NCBI GenBank assembly: GCA_964486335.1
Contig: CAZAMB010000013.1
Span: forward strand, 62,001 to 126,000
Reading direction: 5' to 3'
Length of the DNA stretch: 64,000 bases
From: CAZAMB01 sp964486335
GTDB lineage: Bacteria > Planctomycetota > Phycisphaerae > UBA1845
Numbering within the stretch: position 1 is the stretch's first letter; every line of letters begins with the position of its first letter. Positions 1-9,622 of the stretch are shown here, one piece after another. Below the pieces are notes generated by a model, which worked only from the letters and a program-made list of their open reading frames with translations, was not told the DNA's origin and searched no databases. The position numbers and the translations under genes were made by a program.

Positions 1-103
1 GCAACATCCACGCGGGCACTTCGTTTTCCCAGCGCAGCAACAGCGGCGCGTCCCGCTCAAGGCGGATATTGCGAAGCCCGAGCAACCATTCCAGCCAATG
101 CAT
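1..103 (-). CDS. N-terminal end of a membrane protein, third gene of the DUF58/BatA-like operon (partial)
   Basis: An open frame starts at an ATG on the minus strand (base 103) and runs off the left edge of the window, giving 34 residues beginning MHWLEWLLGLRN. It starts 22 bases after the stop of the BatA-like gene, so it is probably the next gene of the same operon. A Trp-rich N-terminus followed by a charged stretch is compatible with the large membrane proteins that often follow vWA genes in planctomycetes, but the fragment is too short to name a family. Start chosen as the first in-frame ATG after the upstream stop. Confidence 0.5.
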   Translation of the reverse strand, partial: MHWLEWLLGLRNIRLERDAPLLLRWENEVPAWML

Positions 104-125
104 CCGTACAGAATCCCCCGGCGAA

Positions 126-2405
126 TCAGATCGCCTCGGCGCGCGGAGTCGCTCGCGCACGCGGAGACCGACCTGAATGCTCCATCCCAAAACGTCGAGC
201 AAGCCACGTTTCACCCAGCAACAGCGCGAGCACGGCGAACAGCAGTTCCGAGGATAGCTCCGTGGATTGCGCGCCGGCCACGGCATCAAATTCTTCCGCT
301 TCACCAAACCACCGAATCGGCTTGCCGATCGCCTTGGACAGCGTCTCCTGGTTCGCGGGGCGCAGATCAAACCCCTTTGGATCAGCATTCACGGCGAACG
401 GCCTGGCCGTCGATCCGACGAAAAGCGTCAGGACTTCCGATTCTTCAAGCGGCCCGAACTCCGCGGCAAGTCCGTCATTTACGGGAACAATGGACGGCTC
501 GACCGTTTGAGTATCGCGGGCCGCAAAGCGCAAGGGCAACGAACTCTCCGCCGCTTGAAGCGGTTCACGAAGCGTCTGGCCCACGAGGAGGTTTCGATGT
601 CCGCCGCGGGGCGGCGCGATGGCGGAGACAGTCGCCATCGTCAAGGCCACAAAATCTCCCTTGCTCGGGAGATTGTTCCATTCCATGTTGACCGACGTCG
701 TCCAAACCACGACGCGACCAGCGCCGAATCGCCCGACAACCATTGCGGGATCACCGTTCGTGTATCGGAGCGCGACTTCGCCTCGTTTGTCGTCGATTCG
801 CATGGGTACGTAGCGATCGACACGGGCCAGAAACAAGCCGCTTGACGACGCTCCCATAAACACCTCCAGCATCGGATGCGGTCTTTCAGCGAGTTGGAAG
901 CCCAACCGCCGATCGATGGACGCCGTAGGTTCCGCCGGTCGATCCAATCGTCCGGGCAGCACGCCTTGTCCGTCGGCGAATCCGTAACGATTGTAATTGT
1001 CGATGGTCACCAGATCGCCGAGACAGATCAGCAAGCCTCCGCCGCGCTGAACGAAGGACTCCAGATTTCTCCAGACGTCCTGCGACGGTTGAGGCACGTT
1101 GCACAATGCCACGACGTCGTACGTGGAAAGCAGTTCGCCGCGGAGCTCGGGTTCGGTGATGATCCGCGGTTCGACCAGCGAGGCCGCGCGACTGCCTCCC
1201 CGCCCCGTCGATTCGCGTGCTTCCCCATCCGAACCGGGCGCGAGGGCCGTGGCAAGATAACCGGCCTGCCCGTCGAGGGGCCGAAGCCCGGGTCGGCCGT
1301 CGACCAAGAGCACAGGCGCGGCCTTTCGGACCTCCACGGAGAGGGCTCGAACGTCGTCCAAGGCGAGTGAGTCGGAAACGGACGGGATGATTCGGGCTTC
1401 GATCACCTTTACGCCGGGAGTCGAAAACTCCGTCGAGATCGAAGCGGTGGTGGATTCGGCCGGCGCCAGGTTTCCCAAAACCTGGCGACGGATTGTCTGA
1501 CCGTCGGCGCGAATGCTCAAAGACAATTCTCGCGCAGTAGTTGATCCGAAGTTGGTAATCCTGACGTTGAACCTCGCCGGCACGTTGAGTCCAATGAGCG
1601 ATGACTCCGCCGCGATGTCGGTGATGGCGACGTTTTCACTGGTTCCCGGATCAATCCGAATGAAATGAAGTCGCGGCTCGGTTCCGCCCAATGCTTCGGC
1701 AAGTTCACGCACTTTGCGCGCCGATTGGCTCGGCTGGTTGTCGCCTTCGGATTCCCACGTCGTCGCGGTGAGATCGGAGAGGACATATACAACTTGATTT
1801 CCCGCGGGCGCGTCGGATTCTCGGATCATCTCGAGCGCGCACTCCAATGCGCCTGGCGCATCGCACTCCCTTTGCGATCCCTGCACGCCCGCAACACGGT
1901 CCCGCACAACGCGCCGATCATACGACGCCTGCGCGATCAGTTTTGCCGCAGGCGCGGCCATCGTCACCACGCTGACCCCGTCGTCCGGCGGAAACGACGC
2001 CATCAGGCGATTCGCCGCCGCCAGCGCCGCGTCGAATCGCGTCGTACTGTCGGGTCGCTTTGCCTGCATGGAGATCGAGTTATCGAGGAGCACGATCCGA
2101 TGCACGTGAGCCGACGCCAATCCGGGCAGGCCTGATTCGGCCAGGTAAGGTCGCGCCAGCGCCAACCCCGCAAACACGACAATTCCGATGCGCGCGGCCA
2201 TCAACAGCAACTGCTCCATCCGCATCCGCTGCGCGCTGCGGCGGTTCGCCGCCAGCAAGAACGTCATCGCCGCCCACGGAACCCGGCGAAAGCGCCTTCG
2301 GTTGATCAGGTGGATCACGACGGGGATCAATCCGGTCGCGGCTGCCGCCCACGCCAGGGCGGGATGCATCAGTGGAATCAACTGCGCGAGCACGGCGTTC
2401 GCCAT
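126..2405 (-). CDS. BatA-like membrane protein with von Willebrand factor A domain
   Basis: 759 residues from the ATG at 2405, two bases after the stop of the DUF58 gene. The first 85 residues match the BatA N-terminal region: two hydrophobic segments (about 15-35 and 65-85) around a basic linker with HLINRRRFRRVPW. A vWA domain follows (about 95-270) with an intact metal-ion-dependent adhesion site, DNSISM (D-x-S-x-S). The long middle part holds Ig-like and glutamine-amidotransferase-like segments typical of this family, and a last hydrophobic helix lies close to the C-terminus (about 720-742). A longer reading from 2540 would overlap the DUF58 gene by 133 bases and is unlikely. Such proteins accompany MoxR/DUF58 systems thought to assist metal insertion or complex assembly in the envelope; the exact role here is unknown. 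Confidence 0.85.
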   Translation of the reverse strand: MANAVLAQLIPLMHPALAWAAAATGLIPVVIHLINRRRFRRVPWAAMTFLLAANRRSAQRMRMEQLLLMAARIGIVVFAGLALARPYLAESGLPGLASAHVHRIVLLDNSISMQAKRPDSTTRFDAALAAANRLMASFPPDDGVSVVTMAAPAAKLIAQASYDRRVVRDRVAGVQGSQRECDAPGALECALEMIRESDAPAGNQVVYVLSDLTATTWESEGDNQPSQSARKVRELAEALGGTEPRLHFIRIDPGTSENVAITDIAAESSLIGLNVPARFNVRITNFGSTTARELSLSIRADGQTIRRQVLGNLAPAESTTASISTEFSTPGVKVIEARIIPSVSDSLALDDVRALSVEVRKAAPVLLVDGRPGLRPLDGQAGYLATALAPGSDGEARESTGRGGSRAASLVEPRIITEPELRGELLSTYDVVALCNVPQPSQDVWRNLESFVQRGGGLLICLGDLVTIDNYNRYGFADGQGVLPGRLDRPAEPTASIDRRLGFQLAERPHPMLEVFMGASSSGLFLARVDRYVPMRIDDKRGEVALRYTNGDPAMVVGRFGAGRVVVWTTSVNMEWNNLPSKGDFVALTMATVSAIAPPRGGHRNLLVGQTLREPLQAAESSLPLRFAARDTQTVEPSIVPVNDGLAAEFGPLEESEVLTLFVGSTARPFAVNADPKGFDLRPANQETLSKAIGKPIRWFGEAEEFDAVAGAQSTELSSELLFAVLALLLGETWLARRFGMEHSGRSPRARATPRAEAI

Positions 2406-2407
2406 CC

Positions 2408-3346
2408 CTATCCGCCTCCCAGCACGCGTGCCGAACGCTGTCGCAACCGCGCACTCCGAGTCGCAAGGTAGCCGCTCAGCGCCGCATCCAGCGCCATTCC
2501 CGTGTTGAACACGGTGTAATCGATCATCATGTGTCCGCACCCCGAGCGTATCTGGTGTTGAAAACGTTCCACCTCGTTGATGTAGCGCGCGCGAAGGGAT
2601 CGGGGATCGACGAGGAGTCGCCCGCTTTGCTCCAGCCCGTCAAACATCACCGGACCGCTGAAGGGAAGCGTCAGTTCGGCGGGATCCCACACGTTCCAGA
2701 CGACCACCTCGTGCCGTCGAAAGCGCAAGTGCTTGAGTCCCTTGAGGATCGACTCCGGCGCGTCGAAGAGATCGCTGATCAGCACGACAAGCTGCCGATG
2801 GTGCAATCGCTCCGCCAGTTCCGTCAGCACCCGGCCGATCGATGTCTTTGCAGGACCCGTTCGACCGTCAAGCTCGTGAACCAGCGTTTTCCAGTGATGG
2901 GCGTTGTTCGTGGGACGTAGATACTCGGTGATGCGCTCATCGAACCGGGTCAGGCCCACGGCATCCTGCTGTTGAAGCGTCAGATAGGCCACCGCCGCGG
3001 CGATCGAGGTGGCATATTCGTGCTTTGTCATGGCGGCGTGTTCGGAGCGATAGCCCATGGACTCGCTGCAATCGACCACGAGCATGACATCGAGGTTCGT
3101 CTCCTGCTCGTACTCCTTGATGTAGTATTTGTCCGTGCGGCCGAAGACTTTCCAGTCGATGTGCCGCAGGTCGTCGCCCTGAGAATAGACGCGGTGATCC
3201 GCATACTCCACCGACAAGCCTTGGTGCGGAGAGTGGTGGATGCCGGTGAAGAATCCCTCGACGATCAACCGCGCGCGCAGCTCCAAACCGCCGATCTTCG
3301 ACAGCACGGCCGGGTCAAGGTACTTGCGATAGTCGGGTTGCGTCAC
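2408..3346 (-). CDS. DUF58 domain-containing protein
   Basis: 312 residues from a GTG at 3346. The frame is open further up (to 3541), but recognisable similarity begins at TQPDYRKYLDP, and an AGGTGG ribosome-binding-like stretch sits just before the GTG, so this start is preferred. DUF58 hallmarks are present: GLSVEYADHRVYSQGDD followed by RHIDWKVFGRTDKYYIKEYEQE, then a vWA-like MIDAS, DCSESM. DUF58 proteins normally work with a MoxR AAA+ ATPase and BatA-type vWA proteins; the ATPase gene is not in this window, since the next gene upstream is divergent. It is the first gene of this minus-strand operon within the window. Confidence 0.85.
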   Translation of the reverse strand: MTQPDYRKYLDPAVLSKIGGLELRARLIVEGFFTGIHHSPHQGLSVEYADHRVYSQGDDLRHIDWKVFGRTDKYYIKEYEQETNLDVMLVVDCSESMGYRSEHAAMTKHEYATSIAAAVAYLTLQQQDAVGLTRFDERITEYLRPTNNAHHWKTLVHELDGRTGPAKTSIGRVLTELAERLHHRQLVVLISDLFDAPESILKGLKHLRFRRHEVVVWNVWDPAELTLPFSGPVMFDGLEQSGRLLVDPRSLRARYINEVERFQHQIRSGCGHMMIDYTVFNTGMALDAALSGYLATRSARLRQRSARVLGGG

Positions 3347-3655
3347 GCGATTCCACCTGCTCTGCTTTGGGCGGTTTGGTACCTGGGCGCGCTCACTCCG
3401 CACGACCGGGCAACCATTGCGACCGGACGGCCCGCCATTTACATTGTACGCCTCGTTAGGTGTTATCGGCTGGTCGGGTTCCGGCCCTGCGGGCAACCCG
3501 GCGTTGAAGCGACTCTCTATTATCGGGCCAGTCGTTCGCACTTCGGCGGCCTCCGACCGGCCGTCAGTTGATCATCTCTCGACTTCATGCTTGCCTTCGA
3601 TCATCATTTCCATCGCCGGAGAGAAAGGAGGTTTGGTTCTTTTGCGGAGCTATGT
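3347..3655. other. Divergent intergenic region, nothing recognised
   Basis: About 309 bases between the divergently transcribed DUF58 gene and the following lipoprotein gene; both promoters should lie here. A strong AAAGGAGG at 3624-3631 is about 25 bases from the lipoprotein ATG, too far to be its usual ribosome-binding site; GGAG at 3646-3649 is better placed. No hairpin, RNA or short gene was recognised. Confidence 0.4.
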
Positions 3656-6271
3656 ATGACTGGATCAAGCCGAATCGGGTTGGTCGTTGCTGGGTTGTTG
3701 TTTGTTATAGGGTGTCCTCCGGCTTCGCCGCCGCAGGGAGGCAACGGCGGAAACGGCGGAGGTGGTGGTAATGGATCCAATGTCGATCTTCCTCCAACGA
3801 CCAAGATTCTAAGCACCACCACATTGCAATCCCTGCAATCCGTCTCCGACGACCACTCGACGTTCACGTTCGCGAAGGGTGCGGCTCAGTTGAGCAGTTT
3901 GAACGTCGGCGACATCATCGTGTCGGATGTCTCCGAGCCACTGCTTCCCTACGGTACGCTCCGGCGCGTCGTATCCATCGACGAGTCCGGTGACACGGTG
4001 ACCATCCAGACGGGTGAGGCCGGTCTCGCGCAAGCCATCGAAAACGGCGAAATCCACACGCGATTCCCATTGGTACTTGAGGAAGGAACCGACGGAAGCA
4101 AGCTCGTTCCTTCCATGCTCGGCCCTGGTCAGCTTGTTTTTCCATTTAACAACGTTGTCGTTTTCGACGGCGATAAGAATCTGGATACCACCAACGATCA
4201 GATCCTCATGGACGGCAACCTGTCCCTCGAGCCTGAAGTCATCATCGACATCGAAATCGGTAACTTCACTCTGAAGAAGGCCACGATCGAAATCACCGGC
4301 GATGCCGCGGCCCGCGTGACGCTCACCGCGCGTCGCGAAGCTACCTACAGTTTTGATGACGTGCTGCTGGCGGTTCCGTTTCCGAAGGTCGTCGTCCCGC
4401 TCGGACCAATTCCCGTCGTTCTTGTTCCGATTCTGGAGATCCGTGCCGGCGTCGAAGGCAGCTTCAGCGCGAATATGGCCGTCGATCTAAAGCTCAACGC
4501 CGACACCCGCGTCGGCATGGGCTATGACGGCAGCTTCGGACCGATCCTCGACGTCGATCCCACCGGAAGCGCCGAGGTGACCGAGTTCCTCGACGGGTCG
4601 ACCGCTGACGGAAAGGTCTGGATCGCGGCGAGATTCAAGATCGCGGTTTACGGTCTGGCGGGGATTTACGTCGAATCCAGGTTCTACGGAAAGGCCCACG
4701 TCGGCGTCGATGAATGCCCGTGGTGGACGCTGCGCGCCGGAGTCGAAGGCTCGGCCGCCGCCTACGCCGGCATCAGCGCCGAGTTCCTCATCTTCGACGC
4801 CGATATCACCATCTTCGAGTGGAAAACCGATCCGCTCAAGAAGGAAGTCGCCCTCGCCGAGGCCTCAGGTTGCGCTCCGTCGCAGGATGGACAGACCGTC
4901 GCCAACTGGGCTCGATCTTTTGGCAACGATAATCTCGAATATCCGGTCGGATTGGCCGTCACGTCCGACGGCGGCGCCGTGATTACAGGTTCGACCTACT
5001 CCTACACGCCGAGTCCCGACGCGTTCCTCATGAAAGTCGATCGCCTCGGGCGTCTTGTCTGGCAGACCGCGTTTGATGATTTCGGATCGGGGATCGCCGT
5101 CTCACCCGTCGCCGACGGGTACTACCTGCTCGCGGGCGACAACGACTACTCGTCATTCATCAGTCCGTCCTTCTTGCCCTCGGAGTTTACGTCGCAAACC
5201 GGCGACCCTCCGTCGTTCCTCCTTCGATTGGATCAAAACGGCTTGCCGGTTTGGGCGACAGCCCTTGGCGCTTCCGACGCCCTGGATGCCTCGGCCATGG
5301 CCGTTCTGCCCGGGGGCGATGCCGTTGTCGCCGGCACAATCGGCGATCCACCCGACAGCCAGGACATCTGGATTGCCCGATTCAACTCCACCGGTTCGCC
5401 CGTCTGGGCCAGGCGAATCGATGCCCCGCAGACCAGCGAACAAGCAACCTCCATGATGGTCGATTCGGCAGGCGCCATCCTCGTGCTCGGGTCACCGATT
5501 GACGGCTGGTGCGACTGGACTCTCAAGATGGATCAAGATGGCAACGTGATTTGGCAGTACTGCTACGCCGGTGATCACAACAACTGGGCTTCGGAAATCG
5601 TCGAAGTTCCCGGCGGCTACATGGTCGTCGGCGACCTCGACATTCACGCGCAGGTCAACCGCATCGACTACGACGGCAACCTGTTGTGGGCGCGGCACAT
5701 CGACAGCGACACCATCGAACGCGACCCCGACACCGGCCGCGAACTGACGCCCGACAAAACGCCCTATGATTCCGCCTATTCCGCCGCGGCCTATCCCACC
5801 GGCGAGGTGCTGATCGGCGGCAAGAGGGGATTGGGGGCTGAAGAAGATTTCTGGATCATTCGACTGGACACGAATGGGGCCGCAGAGTGGATTCGATCGT
5901 ATGGCGGCGATCGACAGGAGGCCACGGGCGGTTTCAACGAGTTCAACCGTCCTGCCTCGACCATCGCCGTCACGCCTGACGGCGGCGCGTTGATCGCCGG
6001 CTACACGACGTCGTTTTCGCACGCTGCTGACGCCGAGCAATTCGACCTCGACGTTTGGATCGTGAAGGTTCGCGGCCTGGGAACCGTGGATATGAACCCG
6101 GGCAGCGGGGCGTTTTCGCACGCCGTGGGAGGGGAGATTGACACAGGAATTCAACACTTTCGACAGACGTTGACTTCACCAGCGGTTTCGTTCGACCTGC
6201 TGACCGAAGCCTTCACGCCCGTCGTGTACAGTCCGAACTTTGATGTTGCCCGACAGGGTGGAGTCGAATAG
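3656..6271 (+). CDS. Large secreted lipoprotein with propeller-like repeats
   Basis: 871 residues from the ATG at 3656, with GGAG seven bases upstream. An N-terminal lipoprotein signal is clear: hydrophobic segment then FVIGC with the modifiable Cys at about residue 20, followed by a Gly/Asn-rich linker. Residues about 45-420 form a beta-rich region with no recognised family. The rest (about 430-840) consists of repeated units such as VTSDGGAVITGSTYS and DAFLMKVDRLGRLVW, the pattern of extracellular beta-propeller proteins whose repeats end in DGGxVxxG and xxDxxGxxxW. It is probably anchored in a membrane facing the periplasm or cell surface. Function not recognised. It is followed after 93 bases by uvrB on the same strand. 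Confidence 0.8.
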   Translation: MTGSSRIGLVVAGLLFVIGCPPASPPQGGNGGNGGGGGNGSNVDLPPTTKILSTTTLQSLQSVSDDHSTFTFAKGAAQLSSLNVGDIIVSDVSEPLLPYGTLRRVVSIDESGDTVTIQTGEAGLAQAIENGEIHTRFPLVLEEGTDGSKLVPSMLGPGQLVFPFNNVVVFDGDKNLDTTNDQILMDGNLSLEPEVIIDIEIGNFTLKKATIEITGDAAARVTLTARREATYSFDDVLLAVPFPKVVVPLGPIPVVLVPILEIRAGVEGSFSANMAVDLKLNADTRVGMGYDGSFGPILDVDPTGSAEVTEFLDGSTADGKVWIAARFKIAVYGLAGIYVESRFYGKAHVGVDECPWWTLRAGVEGSAAAYAGISAEFLIFDADITIFEWKTDPLKKEVALAEASGCAPSQDGQTVANWARSFGNDNLEYPVGLAVTSDGGAVITGSTYSYTPSPDAFLMKVDRLGRLVWQTAFDDFGSGIAVSPVADGYYLLAGDNDYSSFISPSFLPSEFTSQTGDPPSFLLRLDQNGLPVWATALGASDALDASAMAVLPGGDAVVAGTIGDPPDSQDIWIARFNSTGSPVWARRIDAPQTSEQATSMMVDSAGAILVLGSPIDGWCDWTLKMDQDGNVIWQYCYAGDHNNWASEIVEVPGGYMVVGDLDIHAQVNRIDYDGNLLWARHIDSDTIERDPDTGRELTPDKTPYDSAYSAAAYPTGEVLIGGKRGLGAEEDFWIIRLDTNGAAEWIRSYGGDRQEATGGFNEFNRPASTIAVTPDGGALIAGYTTSFSHAADAEQFDLDVWIVKVRGLGTVDMNPGSGAFSHAVGGEIDTGIQHFRQTLTSPAVSFDLLTEAFTPVVYSPNFDVARQGGVE

Positions 6272-6364
6272 CACGCTATCAGCTTGCAGGAACGCACGAC
6301 AGCGAATTCGGGTGCGGCGGAACGGACAATCGCCGGGCCGGATCGCCGGGGTATACTGTCGCGC

Positions 6365-8329
6365 ATGGATGCGTTTGAGGTTGTCAGTCCTTTTTCTCCC
6401 GCCGGAGACCAGCCCGAGGCCATACGAAAAATCGCCGATGGGTTTCGCAACGGGAAGAAACACCAGTGCCTGCTCGGCGTGACGGGATCAGGGAAGACGT
6501 TCACGGTTGCCAACGTGGTGGCGGCGCTCAACGTGCCGACCTTGGTCATCTCGCACAACAAGACGCTGGCGGCCCAGCTCTATGAGGAGTTTCGCGAGCT
6601 GTTTCCGAACAACGCGGTTGAGTATTTTGTCAGCTACTACGACTACTATCAGCCCGAGGCGTACATTCCGCAGCGGGACATTTACATTGAGAAGGACGCT
6701 TCGCGCAACGATGACCTCGACCGCCTGCGCTTGAGCACGACGAGCACGCTGGTCTCCCGCCGCGACGCGGTGATCGTGGCGAGCGTGTCGTGCATTTTCG
6801 GACTCGGGTCGCCGGAAGACTACAAGGCGGCGGTGTGCGTGCTGGACCTCGGCGCGACGATGGATCGGGATGAACTGCTCCGAAGGTTCGTCGATCTGCA
6901 ATACAACCGTAACGATGTGGAGCTGAAGCGCGGAACATTCCGGGTGCGCGGCGATGTGATCGAGCTGCACCCGGCCCACGAGCAATTCGCCTATCGCATC
7001 GAACTGTTCGGCGATGAGATCGAGAATCTCGAAATGCTCAACCCGCTCACGGCGCAGTCGTTGGGCAAGCTCGACCGCATCTTCATCTTTCCGGCCGTTC
7101 ATTATGTGATGCCCGAAGACCGCATCGCCGCCGCCACCGCGAGCATCCTCGAGGAACTCAACCAGCGGGTGATGGAGTTTCGACGGCTGGGAAAGGTGCT
7201 GGAGGCGCAGCGTCTTCTTGCCCGCACCAAGTATGATGTCGAAATGCTTCGCGAGGTGGGCTACTGTTCGGGGATCGAGAATTATTCGCGGCATCTCAAT
7301 GGCACGGCTGCGGGCGCGAAACCTTATACGCTGATGGACTACTTTCCAAAAGATTACATGCTCGTGATCGACGAGTCGCACGCGACGCTTCCGCAGATTC
7401 GCGCGATGTTCAATGGCGATCGCGCTCGAAAGCAGGTGCTTGTGGATCATGGGTTTCGCCTGCCGAGTTGCCTCGACAATCGCCCGATGCGCAACGAGGA
7501 ATTCATGGGCATGTGGAATCAGGTGTTGTTCGTTTCGGCCACGCCGGGTCCGGTGGAATTGGATCTCTGCGGCGGCGAGGTCGTCGAGCAGATCATTCGG
7601 CCGACGGGACTGGTCGATCCGCCGATCACGGTTCGGTCGGCGCGCGGGCAGGTTCCCGATCTGTTGCAGCGAGTGGCGGAACGAGCGGCGGTCGGTGAGC
7701 GCGTTCTCGTGACAACGCTGACGAAGCGACTGGCGGAGGACTTGTCGAAGTACATTCAGCAAGAGGGTTTGCGCGGCAAGTATCTGCACAGCGACATTGA
7801 TACGCTGGAGCGAGTCGCCATTCTCAAGGAACTCCGTGAGGGTAAGTTCGACGTGCTTGTCGGCGTGAACCTGTTGCGCGAGGGATTGGACCTGCCTGAG
7901 GTTTCGCTGGTGTGTATTCTCGACGCGGACAAGGAGGGGTTCCTGCGGAGCGAGACATCGCTGATTCAGATGATCGGGCGAACCGCAAGGAATGTGAATG
8001 CCGAGGTGGTGCTTTACGCTGACAAGACGACGCCGTCAATGCAGCGGGCCATGGATGAGACCAACCGCCGTCGCGCGCTGCAACTGGAGTACAACGAGAA
8101 GTACGGAATCACACCGGAGACGATCAAGAAGGAAATCCGTTCGTCGCTGGAACGCATGGTCAACGCCTACAAGACGGCGGCGGAAGCGGTCGAGATGTCC
8201 GAGCAGGACATGGACCGAACGGAACTGATCGCAATGCTGGAGGCCGAAATGCTTCGGGCGGCGGAGGAACTGGAGTTCGAAAAAGCCGCCCGGCTCCGCG
8301 ATCGAATCAAGGAACTGAAGGAGGCGTGA
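6365..8329 (+). CDS. uvrB: UvrABC system protein B (excinuclease subunit)
   Basis: 654 residues, the normal UvrB length. UvrB is the helicase-like damage-verification subunit of nucleotide excision repair: UvrA loads it at lesions and it recruits UvrC. Walker A GVTGSGKT is at 38-45, the beta-hairpin region contains YYDYYQPEAYIP, the DESH box is VIDESHATLPQ, and helicase motifs follow (VGVNLLREGLDLPEV, QMIGRTARN). A C-terminal UVR domain (EELEFEKAARLRDRI) contacts UvrC. The ATG at 6365 gives the canonical N-terminus (FSPAGDQPEAI); a longer reading from 6284 adds an unrelated 27 residues. No Shine-Dalgarno is visible; instead TATACT lies at 6352-6357, so a very short leader or leaderless message is possible. 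The last 80 codons are repeated at 9374-9610. Confidence 0.98.
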   Translation: MDAFEVVSPFSPAGDQPEAIRKIADGFRNGKKHQCLLGVTGSGKTFTVANVVAALNVPTLVISHNKTLAAQLYEEFRELFPNNAVEYFVSYYDYYQPEAYIPQRDIYIEKDASRNDDLDRLRLSTTSTLVSRRDAVIVASVSCIFGLGSPEDYKAAVCVLDLGATMDRDELLRRFVDLQYNRNDVELKRGTFRVRGDVIELHPAHEQFAYRIELFGDEIENLEMLNPLTAQSLGKLDRIFIFPAVHYVMPEDRIAAATASILEELNQRVMEFRRLGKVLEAQRLLARTKYDVEMLREVGYCSGIENYSRHLNGTAAGAKPYTLMDYFPKDYMLVIDESHATLPQIRAMFNGDRARKQVLVDHGFRLPSCLDNRPMRNEEFMGMWNQVLFVSATPGPVELDLCGGEVVEQIIRPTGLVDPPITVRSARGQVPDLLQRVAERAAVGERVLVTTLTKRLAEDLSKYIQQEGLRGKYLHSDIDTLERVAILKELREGKFDVLVGVNLLREGLDLPEVSLVCILDADKEGFLRSETSLIQMIGRTARNVNAEVVLYADKTTPSMQRAMDETNRRRALQLEYNEKYGITPETIKKEIRSSLERMVNAYKTAAEAVEMSEQDMDRTELIAMLEAEMLRAAEELEFEKAARLRDRIKELKEA

Positions 8330-8640
8330 CAACTCTGCCAACGTGTCGTGGTCAAGTCGTTGATTCTCCGCTGTCCAGCCGCGCTGGACTGGGCAGGGAA
8401 TTCCCGCTTCGCGTGTAATTCGCGGACCAATTCCTGGATCCGTCTACATCTCCCACAAGTAAGGCAAATCAAATCCTGACCGAAGTAGCTCTCGGCGGCG
8501 CGATACACTTGCCTGAAGTGACTGTCGTCGCCGACCTTGCGATTTTGGGGGCCCGCGATCCCAAATGTCTCTGTGAATGTGTCGTTGATTCCGCCCCGTC
8601 AATTGTCGCAATATAATGACGACTGGATTGGAACAGGCCT
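8330..8640. other. Intergenic region between uvrB and the zinc-ribbon gene
   Basis: 311 bases with no recognisable gene. It begins the roughly 1-kb segment lying between the two copies of the uvrB 3' end. Apart from a TATAAT near its right end nothing stands out. Confidence 0.4.
8612..8617 (+). promoter_or_regulatory. Possible -10 element for the zinc-ribbon membrane protein gene
   Basis: A perfect TATAAT lies 24 bases before the GTG of the next gene. The -35 region at consensus distance (TTCCGC) matches poorly, so this is only a candidate promoter. Confidence 0.35.
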
Positions 8641-9321
8641 GTGTTTCGCTTGGAGCGGCGAGTGAGCAGAACGCTGTTCATGATTGTGTTGGTCGCGCTG
8701 ACCCTCGCCACGGCCGTCGTCGCCCCATTGAGCTACATGAACGAACGTCCTATCAGAACGAGAGTTCAATTCTCCTATGATGAATGTTTCCTTTTTTGGA
8801 ACGTACTCGATGCAAATGGATTGAGCCGAAAGGGATTGTATTCCCGTACCGAATTGTCGGAGGATCGCCGATTATTCGTTGCTGTCCGCGAGGGGGTACT
8901 TCATTGGGCTTTGGCGTGGCCGCGCGAGGAAGCGGTACGAAAGCAACCCCGAAATGAAGGAACGTTCTACCCAATCAAATGGTCTCGATATTCGTGGACT
9001 CGAACTGTAATTTGCGGCGGAGTAATAACGACCGAGAGTCCATTGCCGACGAGACCGGCAAAGAGCGAGGAAGAGTATGCCCACGAGGCTCGCTTGGCGA
9101 ATTCAGATGTAGTATCCGTTGAGGTGCCGCTCTGGACATTGTGTTTTGGTTTTGGCGCATATCCGGTCTTCGCGGGATGGCGGAGCTGGCTCCGACGCCG
9201 TCCTCGTCGCAGGCACGGAAGATGCTTTAGCTGTAATTACGATTTGACGGGCAATGTAACCGGTATTTGCCCGGAGTGTGGTCGGCCCACTCAAAACAGC
9301 GCACCCAAGAGCAAACTCTGA
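8641..9321 (+). CDS. Small membrane protein with C-terminal C4 zinc ribbon
   Basis: 226 residues from a GTG. A hydrophobic helix spans about 11-31, a second about 161-180, and the C-terminus has four cysteines (195, 198, 210, 213) in the pattern CxxCNYDLTGN-x-x-GICPECG. This short zinc ribbon is common at the ends of otherwise unrelated planctomycete membrane proteins. The stretch between the helices (about 35-155) is presumably extracytoplasmic and resembles no family I know. By eye the gene is more AT-rich than its neighbours. It lies between uvrB and a partial copy of the uvrB 3' end, so it may have arrived, or been trapped, during the event that duplicated that end. Function unknown. Confidence 0.7.
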   Translation: MFRLERRVSRTLFMIVLVALTLATAVVAPLSYMNERPIRTRVQFSYDECFLFWNVLDANGLSRKGLYSRTELSEDRRLFVAVREGVLHWALAWPREEAVRKQPRNEGTFYPIKWSRYSWTRTVICGGVITTESPLPTRPAKSEEEYAHEARLANSDVVSVEVPLWTLCFGFGAYPVFAGWRSWLRRRPRRRHGRCFSCNYDLTGNVTGICPECGRPTQNSAPKSKL

Positions 9322-9364
9322 AAGCAGTTTATCGCTTACAACCGAGTCCTAACGTCTGCCCACG

Positions 9365-9622
9365 ATGAAACTGAAATACACCGAGAAGTACGGGATCACG
9401 CCGGAGACGATCAAGAAGGAAATCCGTTCGTCGCTTGAGCGCATGGTCAACGCCTACAAGACGGCGGCGGAAGCGGTCGAGATGTCCGAGCAGGACATGG
9501 ATCGAACGGAACTGATCGCGATGCTGGAATCGGAAATGCTTCAGGCGGCGGAGGAGTTGGAGTTCGAAAAGGCGGCGCGACTGCGAGATCGGATCAAGGA
9601 GTTGAAGGAGCGAGCGGGCTAG
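9365..9622 (+). CDS. Partial second copy of the UvrB C-terminus (stand-alone UVR domain)
   Basis: 85 residues from the ATG at 9365. From YTEKYGITPETIKKEI onward it repeats the last 80 residues of the UvrB at 6365-8329, with three changes in the shared part (N to T, A to S, R to Q) and a different end (ERAG). About 23 of 237 bases differ and most changes are silent, so the frame has kept its protein sequence. No clear ribosome-binding site precedes the ATG (the bases before it read CTGCCCACG), so it may be untranslated. Isolated UVR domains could in principle bind UvrB or UvrC-like partners. Either a small functional UVR protein or a remnant of a tandem duplication. Confidence 0.6.
   Translation: MKLKYTEKYGITPETIKKEIRSSLERMVNAYKTAAEAVEMSEQDMDRTELIAMLESEMLQAAEELEFEKAARLRDRIKELKERAG

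Noticed and set aside
98..845. Plus-strand open frames over the BatA-like gene
   Set aside because: They are antisense shadows of a clear minus-strand gene and have no family features.
6352..6357. TATACT as the uvrB promoter
   Set aside because: No -35 match at the proper distance and only seven bases to the ATG; mentioned under uvrB but not called as a promoter.
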